From a virus: 30,855 nucleotides of DNA. Both the position numbers and the translations under genes were made by a program. Under the pieces are notes generated by a model, which made no database searches, was not told the DNA's origin, and saw nothing but the letters and a program-made list of their open reading frames with translations. The DNA lies in the IMG/VR virus record IMGVR_UViG_3300033155_001977, positions 1 through 30,855 of that record. One strand, 5' to 3'. Positions 15,012 through 23,505 of this stretch are shown one piece after another (within the stretch, counting starts at the first letter, position 1; every line of letters begins with the position of its first letter).

Positions 15012-16489
15012 TATTTTTTTGCTCTTTTTAATGCTTCTGGTGAAATTTCAATCTTCGCATCAGTTGAAAGGTTTATTAATTTGTCTAATAGTTCAGCTTC
15101 TTTATTAAATTCGGGAGCGCTTAAATTGCCACTCGTGTACGCTTCAACTGTTTTTTGTTGAGCTGCTTTTAAAGCTGCCAAGTTTGTTTTGTCATTATCT
15201 CCTAAATAAAGCGGAATTGGTAATGTGGTAACTGTTCTGCGTCTATCAAAACGCCCGATTGTATTATTAGCTGCTTGCTCAGGGTCAACTCCTGATTCAA
15301 CTTGTGAGTTAAAAATATCGTAAGCGTCATTAAGTTGTTGATTTTTATCAGGCGAAAAAGCTGCAGGGTCAAAAGGAGAGACTTTAAAAGCTTGATTTAT
15401 TTTAGCTGTCGCTTGCTTATAATTTATTTCATTTATTTTTTGGTTTAATTGTGTAAAGGTAGTTGCAGATATATCGCCTGTTTCATAAGCCCTAAGCAAA
15501 TAAGGTTGAATGTCTTGCCCCATAGCAATTCTATCCATTAATTGAGTTTTTATTACTGGGTTATCTTTTGGAGTTATATCGCCCCGTTTAATAGCATTCC
15601 CTATAGATTGAGAAATATCTCTTGTGAAAAGTCTTCCCTCAAGATTATAATCAAGGTCTTTGTTTATGGATGCTTGTATAGCATCAACATCTTTAATAAC
15701 TCTAGCACGTAACCATTTTTCATAATTTTTCTGCGCTGATTCTCTTTTTTTTTCTTGACGTTCTTTAGCAGCGGCAATCATTTTTTTTTTATTTAAAGTA
15801 TAATTATCTAATCCTATTTCTGTTTTCCATTTCTCGTTAGATTGTTCAGCTAGCCTTGGATTGTCAACAATAGCATTATTAATAATGCTTTGCCTTATAA
15901 CACGTTCGCCTTGCGCAATATCAGTTGTTTTGTTTTGCTGAGGATATAAAGAAATTACACCATCCTTATAAGTATTTATTAAATTCTCAGTATTAACTTC
16001 GTTAAAAGGATCATCTGTAATTGCTTCATTTATATTTGTTAATAAACTTTGCTCTGCATTTGTTTTTGCAACTTGATGCTCAGTAGCTTCTAACGATTGC
16101 AACCGATTAAGTTGCGAAGTCCTTAAGCTTAAAGCTAATTTCCTAAATAATTGAGTTTGATTCTCATTGTCAAATTGTTCTGTAATTTTAGTTTCATTTT
16201 GCTCAAAAACTGTACCGTAATCCTGCGTAACCCCAAGAGCGCCTGCTCCTCGCCTGCTTAAAAAATCGCCATATTGTGGTCTCATAACGTCTGTGAACTG
16301 AGAAAAAGCAGCGGTGGCAGCAATAGCATCGCGCTCTTTTTGAGCCTGCTGTTGGCGTTCTTTAAGCTTTGTGTCAAGAGTAGATACAGTTGTCCCTGCG
16401 TACTCAATAACCGCTCCGATGCTGGGCTGTCTAGACGGCATTGCGACTTCAGTCCGTCGTGCTGATGTACTTGCTGGCAGATTAGCCAT
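15011..16489 (-). CDS. Internal virion protein, coiled-coil rich (492 aa)
   Basis: A 492-residue Gln/Glu/Lys-rich, almost entirely helical protein. Predicted coiled coil occurs around 35-55 (LDTKLKERQQQAQKERD) and around 225-265 (KKMIAAAKERQEKKRES). Its place between a small internal virion protein and the large ejection protein matches the middle internal core/ejection protein (gp15-like position) of T7-type podoviruses, although I see no direct sequence match. The stop overlaps the next ATG (TAATG). Confidence 0.6.
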   Translation of the reverse strand: MANLPASTSARRTEVAMPSRQPSIGAVIEYAGTTVSTLDTKLKERQQQAQKERDAIAATAAFSQFTDVMRPQYGDFLSRRGAGALGVTQDYGTVFEQNETKITEQFDNENQTQLFRKLALSLRTSQLNRLQSLEATEHQVAKTNAEQSLLTNINEAITDDPFNEVNTENLINTYKDGVISLYPQQNKTTDIAQGERVIRQSIINNAIVDNPRLAEQSNEKWKTEIGLDNYTLNKKKMIAAAKERQEKKRESAQKNYEKWLRARVIKDVDAIQASINKDLDYNLEGRLFTRDISQSIGNAIKRGDITPKDNPVIKTQLMDRIAMGQDIQPYLLRAYETGDISATTFTQLNQKINEINYKQATAKINQAFKVSPFDPAAFSPDKNQQLNDAYDIFNSQVESGVDPEQAANNTIGRFDRRRTVTTLPIPLYLGDNDKTNLAALKAAQQKTVEAYTSGNLSAPEFNKEAELLDKLINLSTDAKIEISPEALKRAKK

Positions 16490-16496
16490 GTGTGTT

Positions 16497-17024
16497 TTAA
16501 CTACCTTTTAGTTTTTGTTGAGACGGTTTAGGCGCTGGTTGAGTTTTTAACATAGTACTACCTGTCAAGGGAGCCCCCGCCAAAGTACCGCCTGCTCTTG
16601 CTAAATGTCCCACCCCTTCAACAATCCCCCCAGTTAAAACTCTACCGCCTTCAAACTTTAAGGATTGAGAACGTTGTAAATAATTTGCAATATCTATTTG
16701 TCCCGTTCTTTTCATGTTTATAATATCAAGCGTGGTTTGAACCGCAGGATTTGCTAATGTGTCAACTCCAGGAATACCACCAGTTCCAAAAGCACTTGCC
16801 TTAGCTATCCCTGTTTTCCGTTTACCAATTTGTTCACGCTGTCTTATATTGTATTCAAGTTCTTCTTCTGCTAAAGCTGCATTCTTTCTAGCTATTTCTG
16901 CATTTTGTTCTAAAACCTTTTTCTGAACACGAGCCTGTTGAATAACGTGCACCCCTTGCACAGCCATCCCTGCTATTGCCACACCTTTAGCTATCCCTCC
17001 GATTATTGGTAAAACGTGAGCCAT
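16497..17024 (-). CDS. Small internal virion protein (gp14-like position)
   Basis: A 175-residue protein with an N-terminal glycine/alanine-rich hydrophobic segment (IIGGIAKGVAIAGMAVQG), then a charged helix (QKKVLEQNAEIARKNAALAE) and a glycine-rich C-terminal half. This is the usual architecture of T7 gp14-like internal virion protein B, which forms the outer-membrane part of the ejection channel. I placed the start at ATG 17024, which overlaps the previous stop as TAATG like its neighbours; an upstream ATG at 17036 would add four residues. The segment RKTGIAKASAFGTGGIPG is also typical of these proteins. Confidence 0.65.
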   Translation of the reverse strand: MAHVLPIIGGIAKGVAIAGMAVQGVHVIQQARVQKKVLEQNAEIARKNAALAEEELEYNIRQREQIGKRKTGIAKASAFGTGGIPGVDTLANPAVQTTLDIINMKRTGQIDIANYLQRSQSLKFEGGRVLTGGIVEGVGHLARAGGTLAGAPLTGSTMLKTQPAPKPSQQKLKGS

Positions 17025-17443
17025 TATTTCACCCATCCATAACGGTAATAATCAGTTCCGTCATGTCCAAATTTTTTAAGCAAACCTTCTTTTAAAAAAC
17101 CTAATTTCTCCACAAATTTAATTCCTGTTTTAAAGGTAACTAAGCAATTAGCTTGAACGCGTATAGGGTTATATTCTTTTTTAAAAGCATTGAAAACTTT
17201 TATCCCTTTCAAACCTATTTTAACACGTTCCATTATAGACAACTCCCATATTTTAGGATTAACAAACAAATAAGTTTCATAATGTTTAGCCCATTTATTA
17301 GCAAAAAAAACAATAGCCATTACTTCATCCTCATAAAAAAGAGTTTTAGCATATCGCATAGTCTTTTGGATATCAGTATCTAAGATATTCGGATGTGAAA
17401 AGATGCTGAAATGCTGCTTTTTAAATTGTTTTATTCTAATCAC
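17024..17443 (-). CDS. GNAT-fold virion assembly protein, T7 gp13-like
   Basis: A 139-residue protein with a GNAT-like C-terminal half: RVQANCLVTFKTGIKFVEKLGFLKEG followed by LLKKFGHDGTDYYRYGWV, the form seen in T7 gp13-type phage proteins needed for virion assembly and usually found next to internal virion genes. The acetyl-CoA loop is not obvious, so enzyme activity is doubtful. I chose GTG at 17443, which overlaps the end of the upstream gene and has GGAGG 6 nt before it; an ATG at 17497 would extend far into the previous gene with no ribosome site. Confidence 0.65.
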   Translation of the reverse strand: MIRIKQFKKQHFSIFSHPNILDTDIQKTMRYAKTLFYEDEVMAIVFFANKWAKHYETYLFVNPKIWELSIMERVKIGLKGIKVFNAFKKEYNPIRVQANCLVTFKTGIKFVEKLGFLKEGLLKKFGHDGTDYYRYGWVK

Positions 17444-17963
17444 TATACACCTCCAAAGCTGGGTAATATCCCAAAACAGAACATGGAGTCGGGTCATCTA
17501 TAAACAATGTTAGTTGTCCATTAAGGTTTTGAGTATCCGCGCTTAAAAATCGTTTAACCCCTCCAAACAATTCTGTAATCGATTTAGTTTCTTTTCCATT
17601 TTTAGTACTCGGATAAGTTACGGTTATTTTTCCAGCAGTTTCATAAAACCGGAACGTTGCCTCTATAATTCTTTTTTGTTTTGGCTGCACTGTCGCATCG
17701 CCAGGGTCAACTGGTACAGTAGTAAATAAACTTTTAATTTGGTACCCTACAATGAATTTACTTGCGTAAATATCTGAAATAACTTTACCATCTGTTACAG
17801 TTTTTAACGTACCATCTGCTTTAGGACTATCAACGCGACCATCTGCCAAAATAACTACATCTTGATTGTTAAACCGCTCTAAACCATCTATTTGTAAAAC
17901 AGGACTAGTATATTCTTTTATAACCGCACTATCACAATTAATATAATTTATGGGTAAAGTCAT
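17436..17963 (-). CDS. Tail tubular protein B, C-terminal part as a separate gene
   Basis: This 175-residue protein corresponds to the C-terminal region of the large tail tubular B/DNA-stabilisation proteins of podoviruses. The segment QIDGLERFNNQDVVILADGRV matches their GLxHLEGxxVxVLADG motif, and QPKQKRIIEATFRFYET matches the later KKRIxxVxVRxYxT motif. In other phages I know, these are the end of one long protein; here they form their own gene. It overlaps the upstream gene by 4 nt (ATGA), so it is made by termination-reinitiation or possibly by a -1 frameshift. It should sit in the tail nozzle below the portal. Confidence 0.7.
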   Translation of the reverse strand: MTLPINYINCDSAVIKEYTSPVLQIDGLERFNNQDVVILADGRVDSPKADGTLKTVTDGKVISDIYASKFIVGYQIKSLFTTVPVDPGDATVQPKQKRIIEATFRFYETAGKITVTYPSTKNGKETKSITELFGGVKRFLSADTQNLNGQLTLFIDDPTPCSVLGYYPALEVYSD

Positions 17964-19939
17964 TTACTTACCACTTCCAACTCTTTACCATCTGACGACA
18001 GCATTTGTTTGCCTTCTGAAGTATATAATTTGCTACTAGAAAACGTATAAATCGCATGTGCAGTAACGTTTCTTATGTCCACTGCTCTTATTGTAACAGA
18101 CTGAGAAAGATTAAGCTCAGCTGTGTAGACCGTTCCGTGTCCTGATGGGTATGTCTCCGAGGGTTGTCTCGGAATAGAACCGTCAAGAGTATAGTAAATA
18201 TCACCGGCTGCGATTGTAGACGCATTCGTTATCGTTACTGTTATAGGAGCTATATATCTTCCCGTAGCTGGCAAAATACTTGGACCGCTATCCACAGTAT
18301 GTCTGCTTTGTTCTGCCATGCGTTCGATAGTATATTCTGGAAAACCATCTTTTAAAACTCGTTTCACCAAAAACCAGATTTCATTTTCCCCTGCAAAAGC
18401 TCCCTCTTCTGTAGAACCTGGTATCATAGCCCCACTCTCAAAAAAAGTATTTATCACATCATGTGTAGCCCACGAAAAAACTCGCTCATCCGGTACTAAC
18501 GTTAAAGATTGTAAACTCCCATTTTCTCTTATTACCCATACAATCTGCTCTGGCCTTTGTTGATAAATTATTTCTTTAATAGGCGAAATCTTTGTAAGAT
18601 GTTCTGTCAGTCTATTAAGGTCAAGCCCTTTAAACTTAGCACTTTCCCACGAATAATCAAAGCTTAACAAATTCATCCCTGGGTTTTGAGCAGCAACAAC
18701 AGTACCCCCTACAAAAATCGCAGGAACATCACTGCTTCCATATTCACTATTAATAGAAAACTCAGGCGGATTGTTTTCTTCTTCTAAAGCAGGCGTAATC
18801 ACACCTGCGTTTTTCCCTTTCATTGTACGCTCAGATTCAGTAGTACCTATAAAAAGACTTCCATCATTTGTCCCAGTCATCCACTGAATACGATTATATT
18901 TATCCACATTCATAGTATAATCCCAACCATCGGAAGCTACCGCAGTCTGGGGATCCTCTTGACCAAAGTTTTCTCTGAATTCTTGGCCATTTCTCGGGTC
19001 TAACAATGTCGCATCATATACCCCGGAAATAGAGGCATATATCGTTTGTGGAGAAGTCTCGACACCAGCTACTTTTAAGCGTCCATTATGGTAAGTGCCA
19101 TTGCTCGGCCATCCTTTTTCATCTGACCATTTATCTATAGGAGGCTCCTGAGTAAAGTCTTGCGGAATATTAGCAAAATAAACCGCTTGTAATTTCCAAT
19201 CTGTATCTCCAAAACGTAATAACTTTAACGTACGCTTCCGGCCAAGCCATAAATATAAAACATCAAACTTTTGCAACGCCCTTATTTTAAATAAATCGTC
19301 CTGTTCATACCAGATTGGTAAAACTTCCGCAGGGTTAAGTTTTTTATAATAAAAAGGATATTCGTAGTCATCTTGTAGTTGAATTCTTTCACCCTCTTTT
19401 GTAAGTGCAATCGAAAAAGACGGACTACTTTTATCAACAACATAATAAGCTTTTCCTGCTTCTACAGGTGTCGGCAATATTCCCTCTGCCCCTACTGAAA
19501 AAACAACTTGGTCATCATCTTGCAATATTCCAACCGGCCTTATTTGGTCGTATGTCTGATTTACATCTGTTACTGCAACTGGTTCTTCAAAGGATGGTAC
19601 TGTTTCATAGGTATTGATTTCATAAGGCACATCGCCATCCATTACAGGTTTTCCATTTTTAAAAAACCTTAAAGAAGCATCTTCTGCCTCTGGCACTGAC
19701 TGAGCACTCATCTCTATTATATATGATTGCGCTTTTGAAAAAATAAAAGGCAATAATTTACTTTCTCTGTCTTGCGCTTTTGCATCGGCAATATAAACCG
19801 TTCCAGGGCGTCTTAACAAACTTCCTTCTTTCATGGGAATGAAGTTATTACATTCAGCTAAGCCTGCTTGGTATTTAGATAAATCTACTTGGCCAAACAA
19901 TCTTTCTGAAATCACCCCTGAAAAGTTTATCTGAGCCAT
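17960..19939 (-). CDS. Tail tubular protein B, N-terminal part with extra C-terminal domain
   Basis: A 659-residue tail nozzle protein. The N-terminus NFSGVISERLFGQVDLSKYQAG (4-25) and ECNNFIPMKEGSLLRRPGT are standard for this family, as are YHNGRLKVAG, the VDKYNRIQWMTGTNDGSLFIGT region, and IVWVIRENGSLQSLTLVPDERVFSWATH. A small beta module (about 138-180) is inserted early. After ERMAEQ (about 536-541), where the family normally continues into GL-HLEG, there is instead a domain at about 555-630 resembling Fn3_assoc/CHB_HEX_C_1 (ITVTITNAS..IYYTLDGSIP..VTIRAVD), then a short tail and stop. The missing family C-terminus is encoded by the next gene. Confidence 0.75.
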   Translation of the reverse strand: MAQINFSGVISERLFGQVDLSKYQAGLAECNNFIPMKEGSLLRRPGTVYIADAKAQDRESKLLPFIFSKAQSYIIEMSAQSVPEAEDASLRFFKNGKPVMDGDVPYEINTYETVPSFEEPVAVTDVNQTYDQIRPVGILQDDDQVVFSVGAEGILPTPVEAGKAYYVVDKSSPSFSIALTKEGERIQLQDDYEYPFYYKKLNPAEVLPIWYEQDDLFKIRALQKFDVLYLWLGRKRTLKLLRFGDTDWKLQAVYFANIPQDFTQEPPIDKWSDEKGWPSNGTYHNGRLKVAGVETSPQTIYASISGVYDATLLDPRNGQEFRENFGQEDPQTAVASDGWDYTMNVDKYNRIQWMTGTNDGSLFIGTTESERTMKGKNAGVITPALEEENNPPEFSINSEYGSSDVPAIFVGGTVVAAQNPGMNLLSFDYSWESAKFKGLDLNRLTEHLTKISPIKEIIYQQRPEQIVWVIRENGSLQSLTLVPDERVFSWATHDVINTFFESGAMIPGSTEEGAFAGENEIWFLVKRVLKDGFPEYTIERMAEQSRHTVDSGPSILPATGRYIAPITVTITNASTIAAGDIYYTLDGSIPRQPSETYPSGHGTVYTAELNLSQSVTIRAVDIRNVTAHAIYTFSSSKLYTSEGKQMLSSDGKELEVVSK

Positions 19940-20838
19940 GTTCCCCTCTGATTATAAGGTAAATAGCCGTCTCTGTTAGAAAACGTCCCGTTAAATCGAA
20001 GTCTAGGCTTTTGGCTTCGGCTTATTAAATTCTTAGCCCCACGCACTGCAATGTTATACTCTTGGAACATCAACTCTTTTAGCTGAGAGGCTGCTGTTAC
20101 ACCTGTTAAACGAGGTGCTATATTAGAAGCTAACTTGAGCTTTAAGGCTTCTAAAAAAAATGAATTAAATCCACTCAAATCAACAGCTCCTGTGATTGTT
20201 TTTATACAACGTGCGTAAATAAGCATTGCATTTTCATCCAATGTAATCAGTTCATTCCTGAAAATTTTAAAAGCTACATTGGAATCTAAACGAATAGGAA
20301 AAACTATATCCTCGGGAAGTGTATAAGAAAACCCATTATAATTTTTAGCAAAGGGTTCTATCCTAACGACTGTACCCCCAGAGGTATAGGCACTGTAATT
20401 AGATGAGTTTATCCCTACTAATTCAAAGGTTGTTATATCTGTAACACTGATATAATAAATACCCTCTATCTCAGCCATTCCACCTACAGCGGCGATATGG
20501 ACATGAGTTTTGTCGGGGAGATTATGACTCGTAGCTGTCGTTACAACTGCTACGGGTGCATTTGCAATACTTAAAATATCTATTTTGCCAGTATCGAACG
20601 TATCAATATATGCTTGATAACCTGGTGTGTATTGTAACTGTTGAGCATTTTCACTCCATCCAAATTCATTAACAACACTTTCCACGCTTATATCGTAGAA
20701 TTGGTTACACACGTGTGCTGCTTGCCCTTCGCCTGTGTTTAAATTCTCAGTAGTAAGGTCTTCATCTTCCAAGTGAAGTGCGCCTAAATATGCTAATGCT
20801 TGGTTACAAATATCAACTTTTTCAAATTGTAAAGCCAT
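19927..20838 (-). CDS. Tail tubular protein A (gp11-like adaptor)
   Basis: A 303-residue adaptor that would join the portal to the tail nozzle. The N-terminus VDICNQALAYLGA (8-20) with CNQFYDISVESVVNEFGW (44-61) is the typical tail tubular A opening, and the C-terminal helical region (EALKLKLASNIAPRLTG) and RSGG/RPRL-like end fit too. Residues about 92-160 are an inserted module like the E1_FCCH domain (HNLPDKTHVHIAAVGGMAEI, TFELVGINSSNYSAYTSGGTV), often found in phage tail tubular A proteins. It ends 13 nt inside the next gene. Confidence 0.8.
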   Translation of the reverse strand: MALQFEKVDICNQALAYLGALHLEDEDLTTENLNTGEGQAAHVCNQFYDISVESVVNEFGWSENAQQLQYTPGYQAYIDTFDTGKIDILSIANAPVAVVTTATSHNLPDKTHVHIAAVGGMAEIEGIYYISVTDITTFELVGINSSNYSAYTSGGTVVRIEPFAKNYNGFSYTLPEDIVFPIRLDSNVAFKIFRNELITLDENAMLIYARCIKTITGAVDLSGFNSFFLEALKLKLASNIAPRLTGVTAASQLKELMFQEYNIAVRGAKNLISRSQKPRLRFNGTFSNRDGYLPYNQRGTWLR

Positions 20839-20849
20839 TCGTCACCTTG

Positions 20850-21317
20850 TTAGTTTTTGAATAAGCCTGGTTTGCCTGCTGCTTTAAACTCTTTATATTT
20901 TTTTATAATGGTTTCATTTTTCCGTTGGCGCTTCTCAAGAAACCCAGCTTTATACATTTTGCGTTTCATTCTATTTATAGCTTTCTGAGTATATCCTGGA
21001 AGAACTTCAATAGGCTCTGATGCATCTTCTTCTATTAGTTCTTCCTCTTTTTCCTCTAATTCTTCTTCTGTTTCAGTTTCCACTACTTCTATCTCTTCTG
21101 TTGTTTCTTCAGTTTCTTCTGATGGTTTAAGGTCTGTAAGTAATTCAAAATTCTTATTCAGATTTACCCCATCATTTGAAGGAAAATCTTCTACACTACG
21201 CTCTACGTATATTCCCCTGTTTAAAATCCTTCCTCTTTTCATACCCTTAAGCTTAAGCTCACACATAGTTAGTATGCTGAATTTAGCAGGATATAAAACA
21301 TCTTTTGCTGTAATCAT
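20850..21317 (-). CDS. Glu-rich hypothetical virion-region protein (155 aa)
   Basis: A 155-residue protein with three parts: an N-terminal domain (KDVLYPAKFSILTMCELKLKG), a very acidic stretch of Glu and Thr (about 66-100), and a basic helical C-terminus (TQKAINRMKRKMYKAGFLEKRQ). I do not recognise a family. Its place between the cement protein and tail tubular A suggests a head-completion, decoration or DNA-mimic-like role, all uncertain. It is preceded by a strong hairpin that may set its expression apart from the capsid genes. Confidence 0.55.
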   Translation of the reverse strand: MITAKDVLYPAKFSILTMCELKLKGMKRGRILNRGIYVERSVEDFPSNDGVNLNKNFELLTDLKPSEETEETTEEIEVVETETEEELEEKEEELIEEDASEPIEVLPGYTQKAINRMKRKMYKAGFLEKRQRKNETIIKKYKEFKAAGKPGLFKN

Positions 21318-21334
21318 TTGCTGTCCTTTCTTTA

Positions 21335-21362
21335 AATGAGGGCTACCTGAGTAGCCCTCATT
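21335..21362 (-). terminator. Perfect 12-bp hairpin after the capsid/cement genes
   Basis: AATGAGGGCTAC (21335-21346) and GTAGCCCTCATT (21351-21362) form a perfect 12-bp stem with a 4-nt loop between the stop of the cement gene and the next late gene. Read on the minus strand the stem is followed by TAAAGAAAGG, with no U-tract, so it may be a partial terminator or an mRNA-stabilising/processing element and not a classic terminator. The structure itself is certain; its function is inferred. Confidence 0.6.
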
Positions 21363-21375
21363 AGAAAAATTTCAC

Positions 21376-21801
21376 CTATTTTGTAGGCGACTCATGGTCT
21401 ATGCTTAGGTAAGCAGTCACCGCACCAGATGTAAGAGCGTCAGGCGTGTAAACAATCCCTTGATATTTATACAACGTCCCAAACGGCAATGGACCTGAAA
21501 ACTTTGTACCCGCTACACTTTCAGCAGGGAAAATAATTTGTCCTGCATTTGTACCTCCCGTGGTAAGAGTCCCGTTCGCTTCTTTAGTCACATAATAAGT
21601 TATCAAGTCGGTTCCATCCACTAAAGTTTCTGTTATTACAACATTCCAGTATAACCTTGCGCTTTCCCCTTCATCAGGCGTTATAACATTCCCGAATGTA
21701 TCCTCTAAATCAGGCCACTTCACAATATTTGTTGACTGAATAGGACTTGATCCTGATAAAGCCTGGTTTTCACTAAATATAAAATCATTTTGTAAAGGCA
21801 T
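21376..21801 (-). CDS. Capsid cement/decoration protein, Bbp16-like
   Basis: A 141-residue beta-rich protein immediately downstream of the major capsid gene. The opening FIFSENQALSGSSPIQSTNIV matches the LLFSDAQALTGTxxASTNVID-type start of Bbp16-family cement proteins of BPP-1-like phages, and the rest (LYWNVVITETLVDGTDLITYYV, GPLPFGTLYKYQGIVYTP) follows the same order with the Pro-Leu-P turn near the end. It should bind the outside of the capsid and stabilise it. The AAAAGGAGG ribosome site is among the strongest in the window, as expected for an abundant protein. Confidence 0.72.
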   Translation of the reverse strand: MPLQNDFIFSENQALSGSSPIQSTNIVKWPDLEDTFGNVITPDEGESARLYWNVVITETLVDGTDLITYYVTKEANGTLTTGGTNAGQIIFPAESVAGTKFSGPLPFGTLYKYQGIVYTPDALTSGAVTAYLSIDHESPTK

Positions 21802-21825
21802 TTTGTACCTCCTTTTATTTTGTTA

Positions 21826-22806
21826 TTATGATACTATTGCTTCAGTATCGAGTATCTGCTCATCCAACTGAATAGGAATCCCAGCAAATGCAATTGGCGG
21901 ACCACCCGAATCAAGCACATGTTCATTTGTAGGCTTCATCATTACTAATGCAGTAGTATCCTTAGTAAGAATTCTATCCCACATTTGATATTTCATACGT
22001 CTATTAACATATATCCGAGAAGTATCGTTTGTATCCATTGCAACTATAAGTTGCGCAAGCTTAGTCTCGTCAAACGTAGTAGTATCGTCAATATTACATA
22101 CTCGCCCAATTCCCAGAGGGTCAGGCACTACAAGACCATATCGCCAGAGCATAGTTATTTTCCAACCCATATATTCAGAATTATTATCCCCGCGTAAATT
22201 AGGTATTAAATCTGACATATGAATTTCCAAACCAGCTTTTGAATCTTTTGGGTAAATCCCATAACAATAATCTTTGCTATGATTAACTATGTATATACTG
22301 GTGCAGCTATCGGCTGTTGTACCACCATTGTTGACAACGTTTGAATTAGATAAATTATCTAACCGTGCTTTTAATCCAGTAGGTCTGTCAGGGTCAGAAT
22401 AACCATCACTATAAATCAATCTGCTGTCTATTGTTTTGGAAAACTTTGAAGCAAAAGAAATAGACTCTTGATTCAAATATGTTTTTACTCCTTCAGGAGC
22501 AAGCAACGCAATTTCCCTGTCGATATTCTCTTGCCCTTCAACGGTGCCTATTTTATCCCATAATGGAATAGTCTTCGAGCTGGACAGTGCTGGACCTTCA
22601 TAATACCTTCTATCTTCTATGATTGGCTCTGCTGCTCGCCTAACTGTTTTGTTTTGTGTTTTATCGTTTGATTCCATCCATAACATGTTTTTAACGAATG
22701 GACTTTTTTTCATAAGTACTTCTGCTATTTTAGCAGTTTTTCCGTCTGGATCAGTTCGGTTTGCAACTTCTGCTAATCCAAACCTGGTTAATTCATTTGT
22801 AGCCAT
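21826..22806 (-). CDS. Major capsid protein (epsilon15/BPP-1-like, HK97 fold)
   Basis: A 326-residue protein lying between scaffold and cement genes. The sequence MATNELTRFGLAEVANRTDP, then AEVLMKKSPFVKNMLWMESND, ITRKxx-like TVRRAAEP and GTVEGQENIDREIALL, is the characteristic series of epsilon15/BPP-1-type major capsid proteins. The second half contains YPKDSKAGLEIHMSDL and LWRYGLVVPDP, also conserved in this group. It assembles the icosahedral head. An AAGGAG site precedes the ATG, overlapping the scaffold-to-capsid spacing of the operon. Confidence 0.85.
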   Translation of the reverse strand: MATNELTRFGLAEVANRTDPDGKTAKIAEVLMKKSPFVKNMLWMESNDKTQNKTVRRAAEPIIEDRRYYEGPALSSSKTIPLWDKIGTVEGQENIDREIALLAPEGVKTYLNQESISFASKFSKTIDSRLIYSDGYSDPDRPTGLKARLDNLSNSNVVNNGGTTADSCTSIYIVNHSKDYCYGIYPKDSKAGLEIHMSDLIPNLRGDNNSEYMGWKITMLWRYGLVVPDPLGIGRVCNIDDTTTFDETKLAQLIVAMDTNDTSRIYVNRRMKYQMWDRILTKDTTALVMMKPTNEHVLDSGGPPIAFAGIPIQLDEQILDTEAIVS

Positions 22807-22809
22807 ATA

Positions 22810-23493
22810 TTACTCCTTTATTTTGGCAGGGTCGAACAAAAAAGTATCGCCCAACCCGTCTTTTTGTGATTGTGTTGGTTGTGTAGTCCCTGATATAAAA
22901 GAATCTTCGCCTATTTTTGTCCCAAAAAAGTGAAACATTCGATGAATATCAGGGTCGCTTTTAAAATGTGCTGAGAAATCAGTATCTTTTTTGCCAATGC
23001 TGTCGGCATATACTTTAAATGCCTTGTTTGCTGTTTGGATATTTTCCTTAAACTTATCGCCCCATTCTGTTTTTAAGGCAGCTTCTCCTGTTTCCACTGT
23101 TTGCTTTTGCTCATTTGTCATTGTTTCAAAACGTTGCGCATCAAATGCTATTAGCTTATCCGCTTGCGTTTGAGTTAAATTGTTTTCTTTAGCAAACGCC
23201 GAGAAACTATCTAAGCTACTATCATCCACATATGGTTTATAACTTTCTGGAATATCGAATTGATAGTTTTCGGGAACAACAGCCTTACCAGCTTTCAACT
23301 CGCTATATTCTTTTACTAATTCCTCAAAATTTCCGTGCTCTATTTTTAAATCCCCAGGCAATCCTCCTTTTAACGTATCAAAAGGATTAACCTCAGGGGT
23401 TATAGGGTTAACTGCATTCGTTAAAGGTACTTGACTTGCACCTCCAGTTTCGGTGTTACCCTGTCCTGTTCCGCTTGCATTTAAATCTGTCAT
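22810..23493 (-). CDS. Scaffolding protein
   Basis: A 227-residue protein directly upstream of the capsid gene. It has a disordered, Gly/Thr/Asn-rich N-terminus, then VPENYQFDIPES and a helical region (FSAFAKENNLTQTQADKLIAFDAQRFE, then ALKTEWGDKFKENIQTANKAF), the standard pattern of podovirus/siphovirus capsid assembly scaffolds. It would occupy the procapsid interior and leave before or during DNA packaging. The capsid ATG follows 3 nt after its end. The ribosome site is AAGGAG. Confidence 0.82.
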   Translation of the reverse strand: MTDLNASGTGQGNTETGGASQVPLTNAVNPITPEVNPFDTLKGGLPGDLKIEHGNFEELVKEYSELKAGKAVVPENYQFDIPESYKPYVDDSSLDSFSAFAKENNLTQTQADKLIAFDAQRFETMTNEQKQTVETGEAALKTEWGDKFKENIQTANKAFKVYADSIGKKDTDFSAHFKSDPDIHRMFHFFGTKIGEDSFISGTTQPTQSQKDGLGDTFLFDPAKIKE

Positions 23494-23505
23494 ATTTATT
23501 ACTCC

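Noticed and set aside
17444-17497. N-terminal extension of the gp13-like gene from ATG 17497
   Set aside because: It lies inside the coding end of the upstream gene and lacks a ribosome site, while GTG 17443 has GGAGG at the right distance.
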